This document shows, piece after piece, positions 1-13,000 of a stretch of DNA of 64,000 nt. The translations under genes were made by a program, and so were the position numbers. How positions within the stretch are numbered: the stretch's first letter is position 1; each line of letters begins with the position of its first letter. The stretch lies in NCBI RefSeq assembly GCF_011745365.1, contig NW_024468915.1:908653-972652 (forward strand). The letters are read 5' to 3'. The stretch is from Cryphonectria parasitica EP155 (Eukaryota > Ascomycota > Sordariomycetes > Diaporthales > Cryphonectriaceae). The notes under the pieces were generated by a model that saw nothing but the letters and a program-made list of their open reading frames with translations, was not told where the DNA came from and did no database searches.

Positions 1-1916
1 CCTCCAAGTACCGGCCAGAACGTGGAGTCCCACTTTTACACGCGAACACTACTGTATCCATTGGGCTCCGATACACGGGGAACATGTATGGGCAACCGCC
101 TGGATGTATCTGTACACCGGCAGTATCTGACCAACCATCTGGATACACGAACTCTCTCCAACCCCTACCCCCTCCAAAACCCCAAAAAGAAGGGGAAAAA
201 AGAAGCAACATCTAGTGGATAGGGAACTGGGGCTGCCCTCCGTTTTCTGATGAGAAAAGCAAGAGCTCCTTACGACGTTTAACGAAGCTCCTGAGGAGTG
301 TTTCGAAATCCCATTTATCAGTGTTTGTTTGCCTTCTAGGATGATGCCTCCTCTCCTGTTCTTGGTTGGGTATTGGAGCCGGCCCAGGTAAGCAAGGGAG
401 CAGTCATCATAGTGCTAACAGTACCAGCTAAAGCCTGGGCCTAGTATGTCACCTTGGGAAACCATCCAACCAAAAGTCTTGTGGCCAAAACGCATAGCCA
501 CCGGGTGTATCCGTCGCGGAAGCCAGTACCAGTACCATAGTAGCGAAATCCAAGACAAAGATGAGAGAGGAAAAGGGAACCAAGGCTAACAGCCCTTTGG
601 AAGCGGCCGAAAAGAACGACCTCGTGCTATAGACAAGGCCTTGTCCTCTATGGATTGTTCTTTTACTGATCGCCACGGATTCTTGCTGGCCTGGGAAGGG
701 GCCCCCGAAATGAAGCGACCCTATTGAGCCGTTCTTTTTGTTCTTTTTGATAAGATGGCACCATATCGGGGTTACAATGCAGCTCTTGTGTCCTCGTCAT
801 TATGTGAGCATCTGCACCACATTAAGCGATCTGAATCTTGGATACGACGGATTGGATCGACAACAACTAGTGGCAGAGAGATCCGAGGGAGAGTAATCTC
901 CTAGAGTACCTAGTTGTAGTCCGTGGTTAGCAGATCAGATATGGACCTCCAAATCGAGAGAAAAAGAAGGGCTCCACAGTCACATGGCGGGGGGATCTTG
1001 ACACTCTGTTTGGGAAAAAGCCTTTGAAGCTGATCCCCTAAACTAGCCAGCAGCACGTACAAGTACTACAGCACCAAACGTTGGTGATGAACACTTTTAG
1101 GCAGCCAACGTTTTCCCCGGGGGGGGGGGGGGTTGATCGTCGAAGAAAACAGCCAGCTGCAGACACCTGACAAATTTACTCATGGACGCCTGCGTGGCGG
1201 TTCCGGCCAAGTGGGAGAAGAGAGAAATACGAGACTGGAAGGGGAGGTTGTGCTTTAGTACGTTGTACTTGGTGTCATAGCGCATGGGATCAGGGTCACG
1301 GTCGCTAAACCCATCAATAAAAAAACTGATACACAGTGGTACCACCATGGCCCTAGTTGCGCTAAACACAACGGCCCGCAAGCCGGTGGTACGCCCAAAA
1401 TGTTCCACTGCCCCACGCCCCTTGTCTCTGGCTGGCCCAGCAGTAGTAGCAGTCGCAAGTAGCAACAGCAGCAACAAAAACAGCAACAGCACCCAGACGC
1501 GTCACAATTCCGGTAGCGAAGAACCGCAGCAGAGGATTGAACAAAAGCCAGCCTACATCGAGCTCAGTACAGCATAATCTGCCAGATGCCGCGGTGTGAA
1601 ACCATTTTTTGGCCCTTTCTCTCTCTCACGTTTCATCTCTATGACGCTATTAATTTCATCTCAGTTCCCCCATTCCACCAAAGGACCAGTCGCTGATCCG
1701 AGCGCTCTTGGTGGGAATCCTGAATGACACGCATTGCCCCGCGTGTCTGTGGATCACACTCATTAAATCGTGAGATGTAGGTCCTCAAGCCTGCCACTAA
1801 ACATCGAGCACCATTAGTAACCCTCAAAAAGGAAATATCAAGAACTCGAGCCATCAGAATCACAGGCCAATTACAAATGACACGCCTCGCCAGGAGACAA
1901 CGAACCCCCACAAGAT
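1..1916. other. Gene-poor left flank upstream of TERT
   Basis: No open frame here shows a recognisable domain. The open frames on the minus strand between 1097 and 1971 are leucine-, serine- or arginine-biased and unlike any family I know. A run of 14 G lies at 1119-1132. The last few hundred bases should hold the promoter and 5' leader of the telomerase gene. A gene whose body lies to the left of the window could end here, but nothing shows it. Confidence 0.5.
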
Positions 1917-4900
1917 ATGGCTGCGGAATCGCGACCGCAGCGCCCTGACCCTGCGGTGCGGTCGAGGCCATCAGTCTCGAAGAAGAGGAAGAGGAGGACG
2001 AGTTCTTCAGGCCCGGGTCCTACTGACGACCAGAGACCACCACCGGCAAAGCAGCGCAGGACGACGGGGACCAACGTGAGGACCTTGCAGTCCGCCGACG
2101 CTGTGAAGCATGCTCTGCTGGCCCAGTACTACCCAACCACGCTGACTCTGCGGCAATACGTCCTCAGTCACCTGCCGGCCTCATCCAGGATCCGGCGGAG
2201 GAAGGTTGCCGCAGTCGGGACAGCCGATGGCTCTGAAGACGACCCCAGCGGCGTTCGGGCACAGCTCGCTACGCTCCTGGACACAACGCTGGTTGGACTT
2301 GCTGAGGTGCCAAGGGAGACTGCCAAGGAGCAGTCTGAAGACCGCCTGCAGCAGTGGATTGAATACTCGCAAAGAGATGATTCTCACGTAACGTTATCCG
2401 GCGGTGATGCAAGTGCAACTCACCTCCAGTCCGAGGTAAGGTCTGGTGAGAGAAATGAAGAAGGTTCTATAGGTCTGGCCAGGAATTGACTGACCAGTGA
2501 CGGTAGATTATTGACTTCATCATCTGGTTGCTCTTTTCCAGGGAGAAGAATCCGAGCAGGACACCTCATCACCTACTTTGTGATGGCCTACGAAGGCGCA
2601 GTGGTCCGAGGCAGCAGGGAGTCCCATCCTCGATTCAAGGACTCCACCGCGTCTTCTTCAATGAGAGGGTCGCCGCCATAAAGCAGGTCCCATGGCCGCA
2701 GCTGCTTCAGATCCTGGGCAAGTCTGGCGAAAGCATGATGATCAATCTGCTGCTCGACTGCTCCGTATTCTTGCCCGTTGAAGCCGGCCGGGGTAACTAC
2801 TATCAGTTGAGCGGTAAGTTTGCTCAGGTCATCCATCTTGATCTACACGCTAAGCACGTTTGCACATCGAACAGGAGCTCCCATATTCGAGTGTGACCCT
2901 CTATCATCTCCTCTCACTTCTCCTGGTCCAGTCAAGGACCCGAGTACTTTCGAGAGAAAACCGACAGACGTCATCTTTGTGAGGAGTCGTATATTTTACG
3001 CAAGAGCCGCGCTTAATGCTCGCGGGCTAGTGCACTTTGGCTTCAAACATATACGTAGGCTTATTATTTTATTTGTTTTTTGCCCCGCGATTCTACTAGT
3101 GCAAGCATGGTGTGCTCAATGTGCTTACTTTTCTAGACGCATTAAACAGATTCCCTCTCCACTGTGGCGACCGTGGCGGAAGTACACAGCCTGCTGAAGA
3201 CGGAGACGGCAACAATGTGGAATCACTGCAAAACGGTGCTACCCTTCGTATCATGATATACATGTTTCCCCGCCAGTTTGGCCTTCATAATGCTTTCACG
3301 TCTCATGTGGATCACCTGAAGTCGGCCCAGAAATTTCAGGACTACACCCTGCGCGAGGCGGAAATCTTTGCAAAGTTTGGCAAAACCGACGGAAATGGCA
3401 GTCGACAGCTCGACGTGCGGGTACCAAAGCGATTAAGAGGAAGGCTTGAGCATATGATTCAGAGGCTGCAGACCCGGCATGCCCGTTGCTCTTATTCCAA
3501 GTTATTAGAGCACTATTGTCCGGTACGAAGCCCCCTTCTCTGGACTGATTCTTTGGGCGCTCTGTCGTTCATCCGCGATGGAACTCTCACAGTGCAAATG
3601 GAACTGATTAGCCATAGAGTGACTCTTCAGTGCCAGGAGATGGCCGCAGCCATTATCATCATGAAAAGAATAGTGCTACAGCTGCTTCCTTGTCGAGCGG
3701 AAAGAAACCCTGTGGGCGACATTCTAAGACGCGGAAGAGGCTTGGACCGGCACCTCTTCACACCCCGAACCCACCAAAGAGGAGCTATTCATCATTGATA
3801 GAGCTTGCGGTGCCAGTATCTAAGATCTCTGGATTCTGTCAAGCGGTCTTGTCGAAAATCATTCCAGATGAGTTTTGGGGCTGCGGTGAAGTACAAAGTC
3901 ACAATCAACGAATCTTTCTGAGAAATGTTGATCGTTTCATCAAGCTTCGAAGGTTTGAGTCCATCTCTCTGCATGAAGTTATGCAGGGTCTGAAGGTGAG
4001 GGTGTCTTTTCTCTGGTTCAATGCAAGGATATCTTTGACGGTTGGATGAACCATGTTGCTGACTTTGCTAGGTTACTGAGATCCAATGGCTTGAACCTCC
4101 TGGCCTCCAGGGGCAGAAGTGCAGCCAAACCGACTTTCGGAAGCGACGCGAGATCTTTGCCGAGTTTGTTTACTATGTCTTCGATTCCCTTCTGATCCCT
4201 CTGGTTCGCGGCAACTTCTACGTCACGGAGTCGAATGTTCACCGTTATCGCCTCTTCTTCTTCCGGCACGACGTCTGGCGGTCCATCGCAGAGCCCGCAA
4301 TGGCGCAGCTCCGGGCCAAAATGTTTGAGGAGGTGAAGGCGAAGGAGGCTTCGGCGATACTCGATTCGAGGCGGCTGGGCTACAGCCAGATCAGGCTGCT
4401 GCCGAAAAACACGTCTGTCCGACCTATCGTGAATCTGCGCCGGAGAATGATCACAAGCAAGGACAGACAGGTCCTTGGCCAGAGTATCAATTCAATCCTC
4501 GGGCCCGTGTACAGCATGTTGAAGCTTGAAAAGGTGAGCCAGCGATCTGATGATTGTGGTTAACTTCAATGTTTCTTTCTTTCTTTCTTCCTCTTCCACA
4601 TTGTGGCTGACTGAAACGTGGTCGACCAGAGCCACCATGGCAGTCGCCTGGGATCCACCATGTTCTCGGTGGGCGACCTCTACGAACGCCTCAGCTCCTT
4701 CAAGCAGCGCCTTGGTCTGCGTCACGGGCCACTCTACTTTGCCAAAGTCGATGTGCAGTCCGCCTTCGACACGATCCCTCAGGATGCCGTCGTCGCTCTT
4801 ATGAATTCCGTACCCTCCCAGGACGTGTACGAAATGATCAAGCATGTCGAGGTCGCCCTCAACAGCAGTGACCTCGGCGGCTCCAAGGTTATCAGGCGGT

Positions 4901-6051
4901 GGTACTCGACCGCCAAAGCCGCAGGGGACAGAACCACCTTCCTAGAAATGCTCACCCAGCAAAGAATCCCGAGCAAGAAAAACACTGTCCATGTGGACAC
5001 CATCTTCCGCAAGATACATGGCACGCGCGACCTCCTCGCGCTGCTGGCCTCCCATGTTCAGCAGAATCTAGTCAAGATGGGCAAGAAGTACTACAGGCAG
5101 AAGAACGGCATCCCGCAGGGCAGCGTTCTCTCTTCTGTGCTCTGTAACTACTTCTACGCCGACCTGGAGCGGACGCACCTGGGATTTGTGCGCGCAGACA
5201 ACGGCAGCTTACTACTTCGCCTGATTGACGACTTCCTCCTCATCACCACAGATCAGGCCAAGGCTTCACGCTTCGTCACGGTCATGCAGGCCGGCATCCC
5301 AGAGTACGGTGTGACCATCAGCCCGCCCAAGACCCTGGTCAACTTCGCTCTATCCGTCAACGGGCTCGCCGTGCCTGCCATCCAACCTGGCAGCGAAGCT
5401 GTCTTTCCCTACTGCGGCACACAGATCAACACCCACACCCTGGAGCTCACCAGAGACAGAGGCCTCGCCCCCATCCACGTCTCGGCCGTCAAGGACCCGG
5501 CCGTCACCAACGCCCTCACGGTTGAGTTCACCCGCCACCCGGGCGCCAACTTCAAGCGCAAGACCCTCAGCGCCTTCAAGCTCCAGTCGCACCTCATGTT
5601 CTACGACGCCCGCCACAACACCACCCATACCGTGCTGCGTAACCTCTCGGACGCGCTGGTCGAGACGGCTGCTAAAGCTTGGGCATATGTGCGGTGTCTC
5701 CCTCTGGCCAGGCAGCCTGGCGTCGCGGTGTGGGTCGACACTATTAATGAATTAGTGGATGTGGTGTATCACCTGCTGACCAGCGGGTCACGGCGGGTCA
5801 AATACCCGTGGTATGAGTGTCGGATCGGCAAAGGACAGGTTAGGGCGTTGACTCTCAGGGCGTTTCGGTGGGTGTTGAGGAGAAAACAGGCGCGGTTTCT
5901 GGCGGTGTTGACTTGGTTGGATGAGGAGATGGCGAGCATGGAGGAGAGGAAGGGAAAGAAGGAGAAGAAGAAGAAGAAAGAGCAAAGTGGTGGAGAGGGA
6001 GGAGGAGGTGGTGGAGGTGGAGGTGGTCCTGACACTCTTGGAGAGAAGTGA
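1917..6051 (+). CDS. TERT: Telomerase reverse transcriptase (TERT/EST2), 7 exons
   Basis: Catalytic subunit of telomerase, which copies the telomerase RNA template onto chromosome ends in the nucleus. Exons by splice consensus and frame: 1917-2435, 2507-2813, 2875-3054, 3137-3522, 3618-3995, 4072-4533, 4630-6051, giving 1217 aa. The intron 3523-3617 is the least certain. In order: basic N-terminus, TEN-like region (about 50-200), RNA-binding domain with an FLRN motif (about 549-575), T motif starting at VTEIQWLEP (591), RT motif 1 FYVTES (about 639), motif 2 (about 702), motif A with catalytic Asp785, motif B' with QGSVLSS (about 907), motif C with Asp944-Asp945, motif D (about 975) and motif E with FPYCGT (about 1003). 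The thumb extension follows. All three catalytic aspartates are present, so it looks functional. The protein ends in an unusual Lys/Glu run followed by a poly-Gly tail. Start chosen as the first ATG of the open N-terminal exon. Confidence 0.95.
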
Positions 6052-6501
6052 AAAGAAGGAGGTAAAAGAAAAACAACAAGTTTTGTGTGTGCGACTGCGG
6101 GTCCACAATGATAGTCGACATGACATGATACCCAATTTCGAAAAGTCGCAAGAGAAACAGCATACAGCAAACGGACTCAGTTCTCAGAAACATCCCATGA
6201 TACCATTGCTGGCACACTGTATGTAGACTCTGATCATCCAGAGATTATCTATCTAGATCATCCAACGCAGCAACATGACAAGCTCGCTATGCACCCTCTC
6301 ATACAACGCCATTCATGTATGCTTTATATGCTAATGCGATCTAACCATCTATACACATGTCTTTTCTTAGATGAATGAGAAAAAGAAAGAACAAGGAAAA
6401 GAGAAAATAAATAGAGAGAGAGAAAAAAGAAGAAAAGAGAACAAGAAAGCAAGGCGTACATCATGATCAGCCCATACTTTCTCCCCCATCACACCTCTCC
6501 C
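6052..6501. other. Convergent intergenic region, TERT / acyltransferase
   Basis: This stretch lies between two convergent 3' ends. It holds an A/G-rich segment (about 6366-6450) that looks like 3' UTR. I see no gene in it. Confidence 0.5.
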
Positions 6502-8439
6502 TCACACGGCAATTCCACTCTCCCACCACTTCTCCCCAACCACCCATCTCGGCCGATACGTCGAGTCCCACCGCCACCAGCTATCCCCAGGCCGGCCCAG
6601 ACCAAGAGCCCGCAAGGGACTGGCCGCCACCGGCTCCAGCATCCACACGCCCGCGCGCGCCAGGTCATCGCAGAAGAGAAACTGGGCACAACCAAGCCAG
6701 GCCAGCACGAACATGAAGTGACCCGCCCGTCGTACCCAGCGCGGCCGTGTCGTCGTCGTTGTCATCCAGTTCCCCAGCGCGGCGGAGGCGGCGGCCTGGA
6801 CCAGGGTGCCGGCCCAGCACAGCAGGAAGAACAGCGGGGGCGCCCAGGGCTGGCTGGGCGGGAGACAGGTGATGCTGCCCAGGGCGTGCAGGAAGCCGCT
6901 CTGGGCAAAGGCGAGGAGGCCGGCGAGGGCCCTCCCCGTGGCGTCGGAGCGGGGGTCGCCGATGTAGCCGTGGCGGCTCAGCCAGAGGCCCGGGGCGCTG
7001 AAGGCGGCGCGGAAGGTCTGGTGCCACCAGCCGCCCCAGAAGCCGGCCATGCCTTTGTCGAGGACGCAGGGGGTGAAGCTGCCGTAGACGCAGGGGTAGT
7101 GCCACAGCTCGGCGCGGGTGCCGAGGAGCGGGGCGAGGACGAAGTGCGAGAGGAGCTGGTAGGAAGTCATGATAAGGTCGATGGTGATGAGGATGGCGGG
7201 TAAGCAGAGGAGGGCACGGTAGAGGAAGAGGATGGGGGAGGGCAGCGCGGCGAGGATGGGTGGCAGGGTGAGGCGGTGGTGGAGGGAGGAAGACGAGGTG
7301 GTGCTGGTGGTGATGGTTATGGCTTCAAAATCTGGGCCAAAGATGAAGTAAGGGTCCTTCATCATGAGAACGCTCAGGGCATCGAGGGCCAGGTAGGAAA
7401 GGATCATCGGTATGAGTCGGAGGCGGAGCCACTCTCTGCTGCTGGTATATCGGCGGTAACCCTGGCGAGTACGGAGGGGGAGCGATGTGAGGTCGACAAG
7501 GGAGCCGCAGAGAGGCTTCTCGGGTTTTGCGAAGCGTGGGAGGATGGGTATGCACCAATTCCATCCTTGTGTAGGCTGTCAGTTGAACAAGTAGGTTTCT
7601 CTTGGTTAAAAAAGGACAAAGGAGCCCAAGGAGTGAGACTTACCGGTCCCACGAAACGACGTGACGAGGTCCCATGACCATTCGAAGCGCGTCAAAAAGG
7701 ACCCATCCGCTGGATAGGCCTGCCAGTAGTACTCGTACCCTTCAGCAAGGCTCCTCGCGATATCCTCATCAGGGGCGTCCATGGCCTGCCTATTCTCTTT
7801 GTTGCTCTTCTTCTTCTTGAGGTCCTGGTCAGCATAGTCGACGGCGCCATCAACACTCCTGAGACCATCGGCATCACCACTACCATCTGGCCAAGAAACG
7901 CCATTCTGCCGTTGCATCCCATAAGCATAGCCATTCCCAGAATGCGCCACAGTCATGGCAGACTCCTGCCTCACCACCAACTCCTCAACACCCTCTTCCC
8001 CCCTCCTCCTCTTCCTCCTCCTCTTCTCCACCCTCTCCGCCTCAAACTGCGGACGCATCCATATGAGCAGCGTAGCGCTCCAGAGGATCCCCCAGGCCTG
8101 CAGGAGCCCAACCAAATACCCCACCGCAAAGTTGGCGCTCGAGCGGCCCGCCGTCTCGGAGAGGTTGAAGGCCACGATGAAGAGCATGACGAGCCATCGC
8201 GCCCGGAACAGCCACGGCCTGTTCACATGGGGCACCGAAAAGTACAGCACGGGCAGGATGAAGGCGCCGAGGACTGAGTAGGGGATAACCAGCGGCCTGA
8301 CGGTGCCTGCGGCGAGCTCGTGTGCAAAGTGTTGCTTGTAGAGGTCGCGGACGTGAGCGCCGAGGTTGACGAGAGAGGCGGGCGGTATTGTGGTGATGGG
8401 CACAGTCATCTGGCCGGTGCTGGCATGGCCTTCTCTCAT
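6502..8439 (-). CDS. Wax-synthase-like membrane-bound O-acyltransferase (MBOAT family)
   Basis: Probable multi-pass membrane acyltransferase. Exons 8439-7644 and 7565-6502 give 619 aa. The junction produces the family signature FRGTGWNWCIP, which supports the acceptor after the CTACACAAG stretch near 7566. Several hydrophobic segments flank a charged Arg/Lys-rich loop (residues about 140-230). The second exon carries FWGGWWHQTFR, the His-containing motif typical of fungal wax-synthase-domain proteins, where the His is the expected catalytic residue. Relatives acylate alcohols, sterols or secondary metabolites; the substrate here cannot be told. No biosynthetic genes lie beside it, so cluster membership is unlikely. 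A second in-frame ATG at 8409 is an alternative start; a run of 12 C (poly-G in the transcript) sits just upstream of the first ATG. Confidence 0.8.
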
Positions 8440-10082
8440 TATTCCCCCCCCCCCCTTTCTTCTTCTTCTTCTTCTTTTTCTTCTTTCTTCTTTTTGTTTT
8501 TTTCTTACTTGGCCCTCTCTCCTAAAAAAAACATACAGAGGAGGTCACGCGGTGATCGACCGTCTGACCGCCACAACCCACCCTCCAAGCTGAAGGTATT
8601 CGTCGTCAGCCCACCCGCCTTCCAAAGTTTGACTGCTGAACAAGCCGTCACTGCGAGACTTGCTGTTGCCTCATGCCTCGTTCTCCTGGAGTTCTCGAAA
8701 TCCTGTCTTCATGTAAGCCTCAATATTATCCAAGTCCATGCAGAATAAAATTAGGCGAGATGTGGAAATCATACTTGCTCTTGCTGCTGCTGCTGTTGTT
8801 GCTACTGCGTTTACAGAGCAAGCAGCGGGTTTTCCCACTGATGGATTTTGGTTGACGTCAGTATGTACTACGTGGGAAGACCTGGAGAACCAACTGATGC
8901 TCTGGGTCGGACACCTGGACTCGGGCCAATTTACAGGGATCTTCGGTTACAGCCGCCCCTATCACCTCACTGCATAATGCACTGTATTTCTTTGGCCATA
9001 GTGTCAGTCGGCTGGTTGGTTTGCTACTTCAATATCCCCCCCTTCATACATGTGTGGTACATTTTCATTGTCTTCTTCTTTTTTCTCTTTTTCTTTTCTT
9101 TCCTTGGTGGCCGTACACTACATTATATAATTTATTTTCCCGCACGAGAGCTCTTGGAAGGGCAGAATCTAACTGGGTATGCAATGCTTTCATTGGGATG
9201 ATTGCTGTGATAATAATAATAGTAGTGCTAGTACTGAATAGTAATGCTTCTTTGTTACCCGGTCTTCTCTTAAAGCCAAAAATGCCTCTCCAGTGTCCCT
9301 TATATAACAGGTTTGAGCGACCGAACGAACACCCCGCTTCCTACCAAAGAAAAGGCTGGGATTTCCTGTCCTCCGTGCCCTCACCCCCCCCCCCCTTTCC
9401 AAAAAATAAAATAAAAAAATACAAGCAAACTGCCTTTCACTTGAAACAAAAAACAAGATGGAAAGGAATCCCTTGACGCTCAACAGAATTTGACTGTCCA
9501 GAGGTGTAAGTAAAAGGCGGGGTTCGGCCGTAACAAATGAGGTTGGTAGGAATCTCGACGCCCCTGGTTGTCTTTCTAACACAAGCCAGCCCGGTGGTAT
9601 ATGTCCCTTGTGCCCAAGTATCCAAAGGCAAAACTAGCTTTGCCTCTTTGTGTGTGTGTTGTGTGTGTGTGTGTGTGTGTGTGTGAGACCATGTCCAGAT
9701 AATTCGACGGGGAAAAGGCAGAAAAGAAAAGGCTAGTATTGCCGGCCAAGCATGTGTGTGAACTGGGGCATCCGTAGAGGTGCGGTGCTTGTTAAAGTAT
9801 CGTCAATCGTACAGGAAATATATGCTTGGTTGCTAGGGAACACAGATGAACGACGAGGTAAATAGACGCTTGCAGCCCACCCGATGCCAGGAAAGTAAGA
9901 GAAAGCCAGTAAATTCACACAAGCGATGCTGAGATAACCCATCAGCACGACCTTGGAAACGCAAAGGGGGTTTGGTTGCATTACAGCGTGCGTCAGAGAA
10001 GAGAGGGCATGGCGAGCCTCCTCCAAAAACAGACAAGACACGAGATGAAGCTTTCGGGATCTAGAACACAGGAGTATCTCTT
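8440..10082. other. Intergenic region, acyltransferase / adenylate cyclase
   Basis: Contains the 5' region of the acyltransferase gene and the 3' region of the adenylate cyclase gene. There are 12-base poly-C tracts at 8444-8455 and 9384-9395 and a TG repeat at about 9649-9686. Short open frames here are low complexity or have no recognisable domain. Confidence 0.5.
9649..9686. repeat. (TG)n microsatellite
   Basis: Nearly perfect TG dinucleotide repeat of about 38 bases, interrupted once by TT. Confidence 0.9.
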
Positions 10083-13000
10083 CTACTCGGTCTCACTGTC
10101 GGTTAGGTCTTCTTCGACAATGTGATGGTCCTCGAGCTCGCCGAATCTCGCCTTGTAGCGTTGTAGCTCGAGCAGTTGTTCAGCCAGGCCCGAGAGCACA
10201 TCAGTCATCGGTGCTCTGAGGTCCTCAAGCTTGGCGATCGGGCCGTTGCCCGCGGCAAGATGACGCATCGTCAGGGTAGAGACACAGGTCTAGAGGTGTT
10301 TTTGTTCTTGGTTAGCTTCGTCACTCCCTTTTCCAGTGGGCAAATCCCATTCGTTTTGGCTCACCTCTATACGGCTCACTTGATGTTCCATGAAGTTAAC
10401 AAGGAACCGCTCCGTGACTTCGCCGCCCTTTTGTTTCATCCGTTCCAGCAGCTCCGTCTCAGGTGGCTGGAGGCCACGACCCGAATTCTCCTCTAGGGTG
10501 CTGCAGAGCATCTCGAGCCGGAGACTGACCCGCCACAGGGCCCAGATCACCTCTGGATCGAAGGCAAGCTCTCCGGCGTGGGCGAGCGCGGCTGGCTTGC
10601 CCGCCTCGCCCGAGACCTGCCTCTCGTGGAAGAGATGCTGCTCGATGCGACCGGCCAGGGAGTGCGGGTACAGTGAATAGATCACCTCAGGGTTCTCGAG
10701 TCCCTTGAGCTTCTTCTCGCCCATCTCCTTGACCTCGAATCCCTGCGAGCTCAGGTTCCGCAGCTCCTTGCGCACGGCCTGGGCAAAGGGTTCCTCCTCC
10801 AGGCCGTCGTCGAGATTGGAAGAAGAATCTTGGTATGTCTCCAGGCACCGCTGGATCTCCGAGATGAAATCAGACGAGACAGTGATCTGACCACCGTCAG
10901 CACAGGCCGACACACGTGAGGCCTTGTTAACAATCGGTCCGTAGTAATCCATGCGGTGGGTGATGGGGTCAACCTCGCAGAGAGGTTCGCCCCAATGCGT
11001 GCCCATGCGAACGGAAAGGCCCCTGAAGATGAGATTATTGTCCTTGTCGTAGAGCGGCTGGCAGTTGACCGAGTTGAGCATCTCCTGGGGCCAGTCACCA
11101 TAGAGCAGTGCCGTCTGGACTGCGAAGCACCACAGCAGGGCGGATGTCGCGGTGGGGAAAGACACCATGAAGGCGTCGCCTTCCGTCTTCACTTCGTACC
11201 CACCTATACGGCGCAGTTGTCGTCTCATGATGTCGTTGTGTGCTTTGATCGCGGATCTCATCGCGGCCGGATATGTTTCCCACAGGTTCGTCGAGTTCTT
11301 GATATCAGTAAAGACGATGGCGATCATGCCCGTGGGCGCCGGCACCTCGGTGCCTACCTTGCGCAGGTTGGAATCCAGGGCGTCGTTCTTTGCCGCTCGT
11401 TTGTTCTTGCGCATCTCGCGGGGCAGCAGATCACTGTCCAGGCCAGAGGGGACCAGAGACATGCTCTGTCCACGGTGCATTCTTGACCTCTCGCTTCTCT
11501 TCTTCATATCGGCGACGCTGATCATCATCACCATGATTTTCCCGGACGCGCCGTAAGCCATGGCAAGATCTCGAACTTTCTGGGAGGCTCGCATGAGATC
11601 GGGGCGCTCGTTCTTGACCACATCAGTGACAAGAGTCGGCGTGAGGTATTCCCACAGTTCTCTTGTGGCCATTACGATGACTTCATGTTGTTCTTTGATC
11701 GTGATGTGAGCCACATGGGGCGCAGCTTGGACGGCAGGCATGAGATCTGCATACCCAAAGGCACGAGAGACCTCGAGCAGGTCGTTCAGCCTTCCGTTGC
11801 GCGATACCCATCCACCGGCATCTCGGATACGGGATCGCTCGTTGGGCTCAGCCGGGTCGTGCTTGTGCGTCAGGATCTTTTGCGTGCTGTCGGACTCGAT
11901 GAGCAGCGCCTGCACATCGCCCACGTTCGCGATGTACAGCTCCTGCCCATGCAGATAGGCCACGGTAGCTACAGCGCCCGAGTTGAGATCTTCCTTGCTG
12001 AGTACGACCGAGGCAGAAGACCCTCGATGGGACACAATAGGACGCTCCTCGGCATGCTGAATTGCGATCGTCACGAGGTCTTTGTTGAGAGCGAGGAAGG
12101 CACGGCGCATGGCGTCGACAGGCGTGTCGTTCGGCTTTGACTTTATTGCTTCCAGCTCCATGCTGAAAATATGGCCAAAATTCTCGTGCAGGTATTTGGC
12201 GATCTTAGAGCCGCCACTCGAGAGGGCCTGGCCATCGAACAGACCCAACAAGGTCTCCGTGTCGGACGCGTTGAATCGAGGGACTACCAGATCGATGGTC
12301 GAGAGATGCTCATTTCTACCCAGTGTGTCTGCCATGCCGTACGGCAAGAATCCGGCCAAAGAGCCTGAGGTCCGGACTCGACGATCCTCACTCTGGTCTG
12401 GGATGCTTGGTACAATCAACGTGACGTCCATCAATCCAAGCACTCGGAGATTCAACAGACTGCTGAAGTCAGTGTAGTTTTCGCGGTTGGCGTTGGCGGG
12501 GCCATTCTGTGTCTGCTTGATTTCCAGACGCCTGTTGCCTGAGAGATTGAGAAATCTCAGGTTGGGGTTGAGGTTCCAGTTCCAGTCGTATGGCACGTTG
12601 GAGATGTTGTATTTGAGATAGTTGCTTCCGCAGTCCAGCACGGCCAGCTTCTTGGCCTTGGAGATGTCGGCAGGAAGATTGGTAAATTTGTTGCTGTTGA
12701 TGTGGATCACCTGGAGGGAGTTGTACTCCTCAAGATCATCCGCCGGCAGGCTGGTCAGCTCGTTACCGGATAGATACAGCTCGACGAGCTGCGGCCAGCT
12801 CTTGATCGACCTCTGAGGCATGTCGCTCAGCTCATTGTACGATAAGTTGAGGACGCGCAGCTCTCCGAGCAGGGTGATGTGGTCAAAAACCTCGTCGTCG
12901 AGCTGATTGTCAGCAAGATATAGATTCCTCAGCGATCCGGCAAATGTGTTGGTCAATCGAGACGACAGGCCGGAATCTTTCCTCGGTCCAGGCATCGGAG

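Noticed and set aside
1097..1971. Minus-strand open frames with Leu-rich starts, possible secreted protein
   Set aside because: The leucine run comes from a simple TTG/CTG-type repeat, there is no downstream domain, and several overlapping frames are open at once.
5769..6217. Three overlapping minus-strand frames at the TERT 3' end
   Set aside because: Produced by the low-complexity Lys/Gly-coding tract of TERT.
6463..7203. 246-aa + strand frame rich in Pro/Gly/Ala
   Set aside because: It is the antisense of the acyltransferase exon; composition follows the GC-rich opposite strand and has no domain.
6502..8439. Acyltransferase as part of a secondary-metabolite cluster
   Set aside because: Neighbours are TERT and adenylate cyclase; there is no synthase, P450, transporter or cluster regulator.
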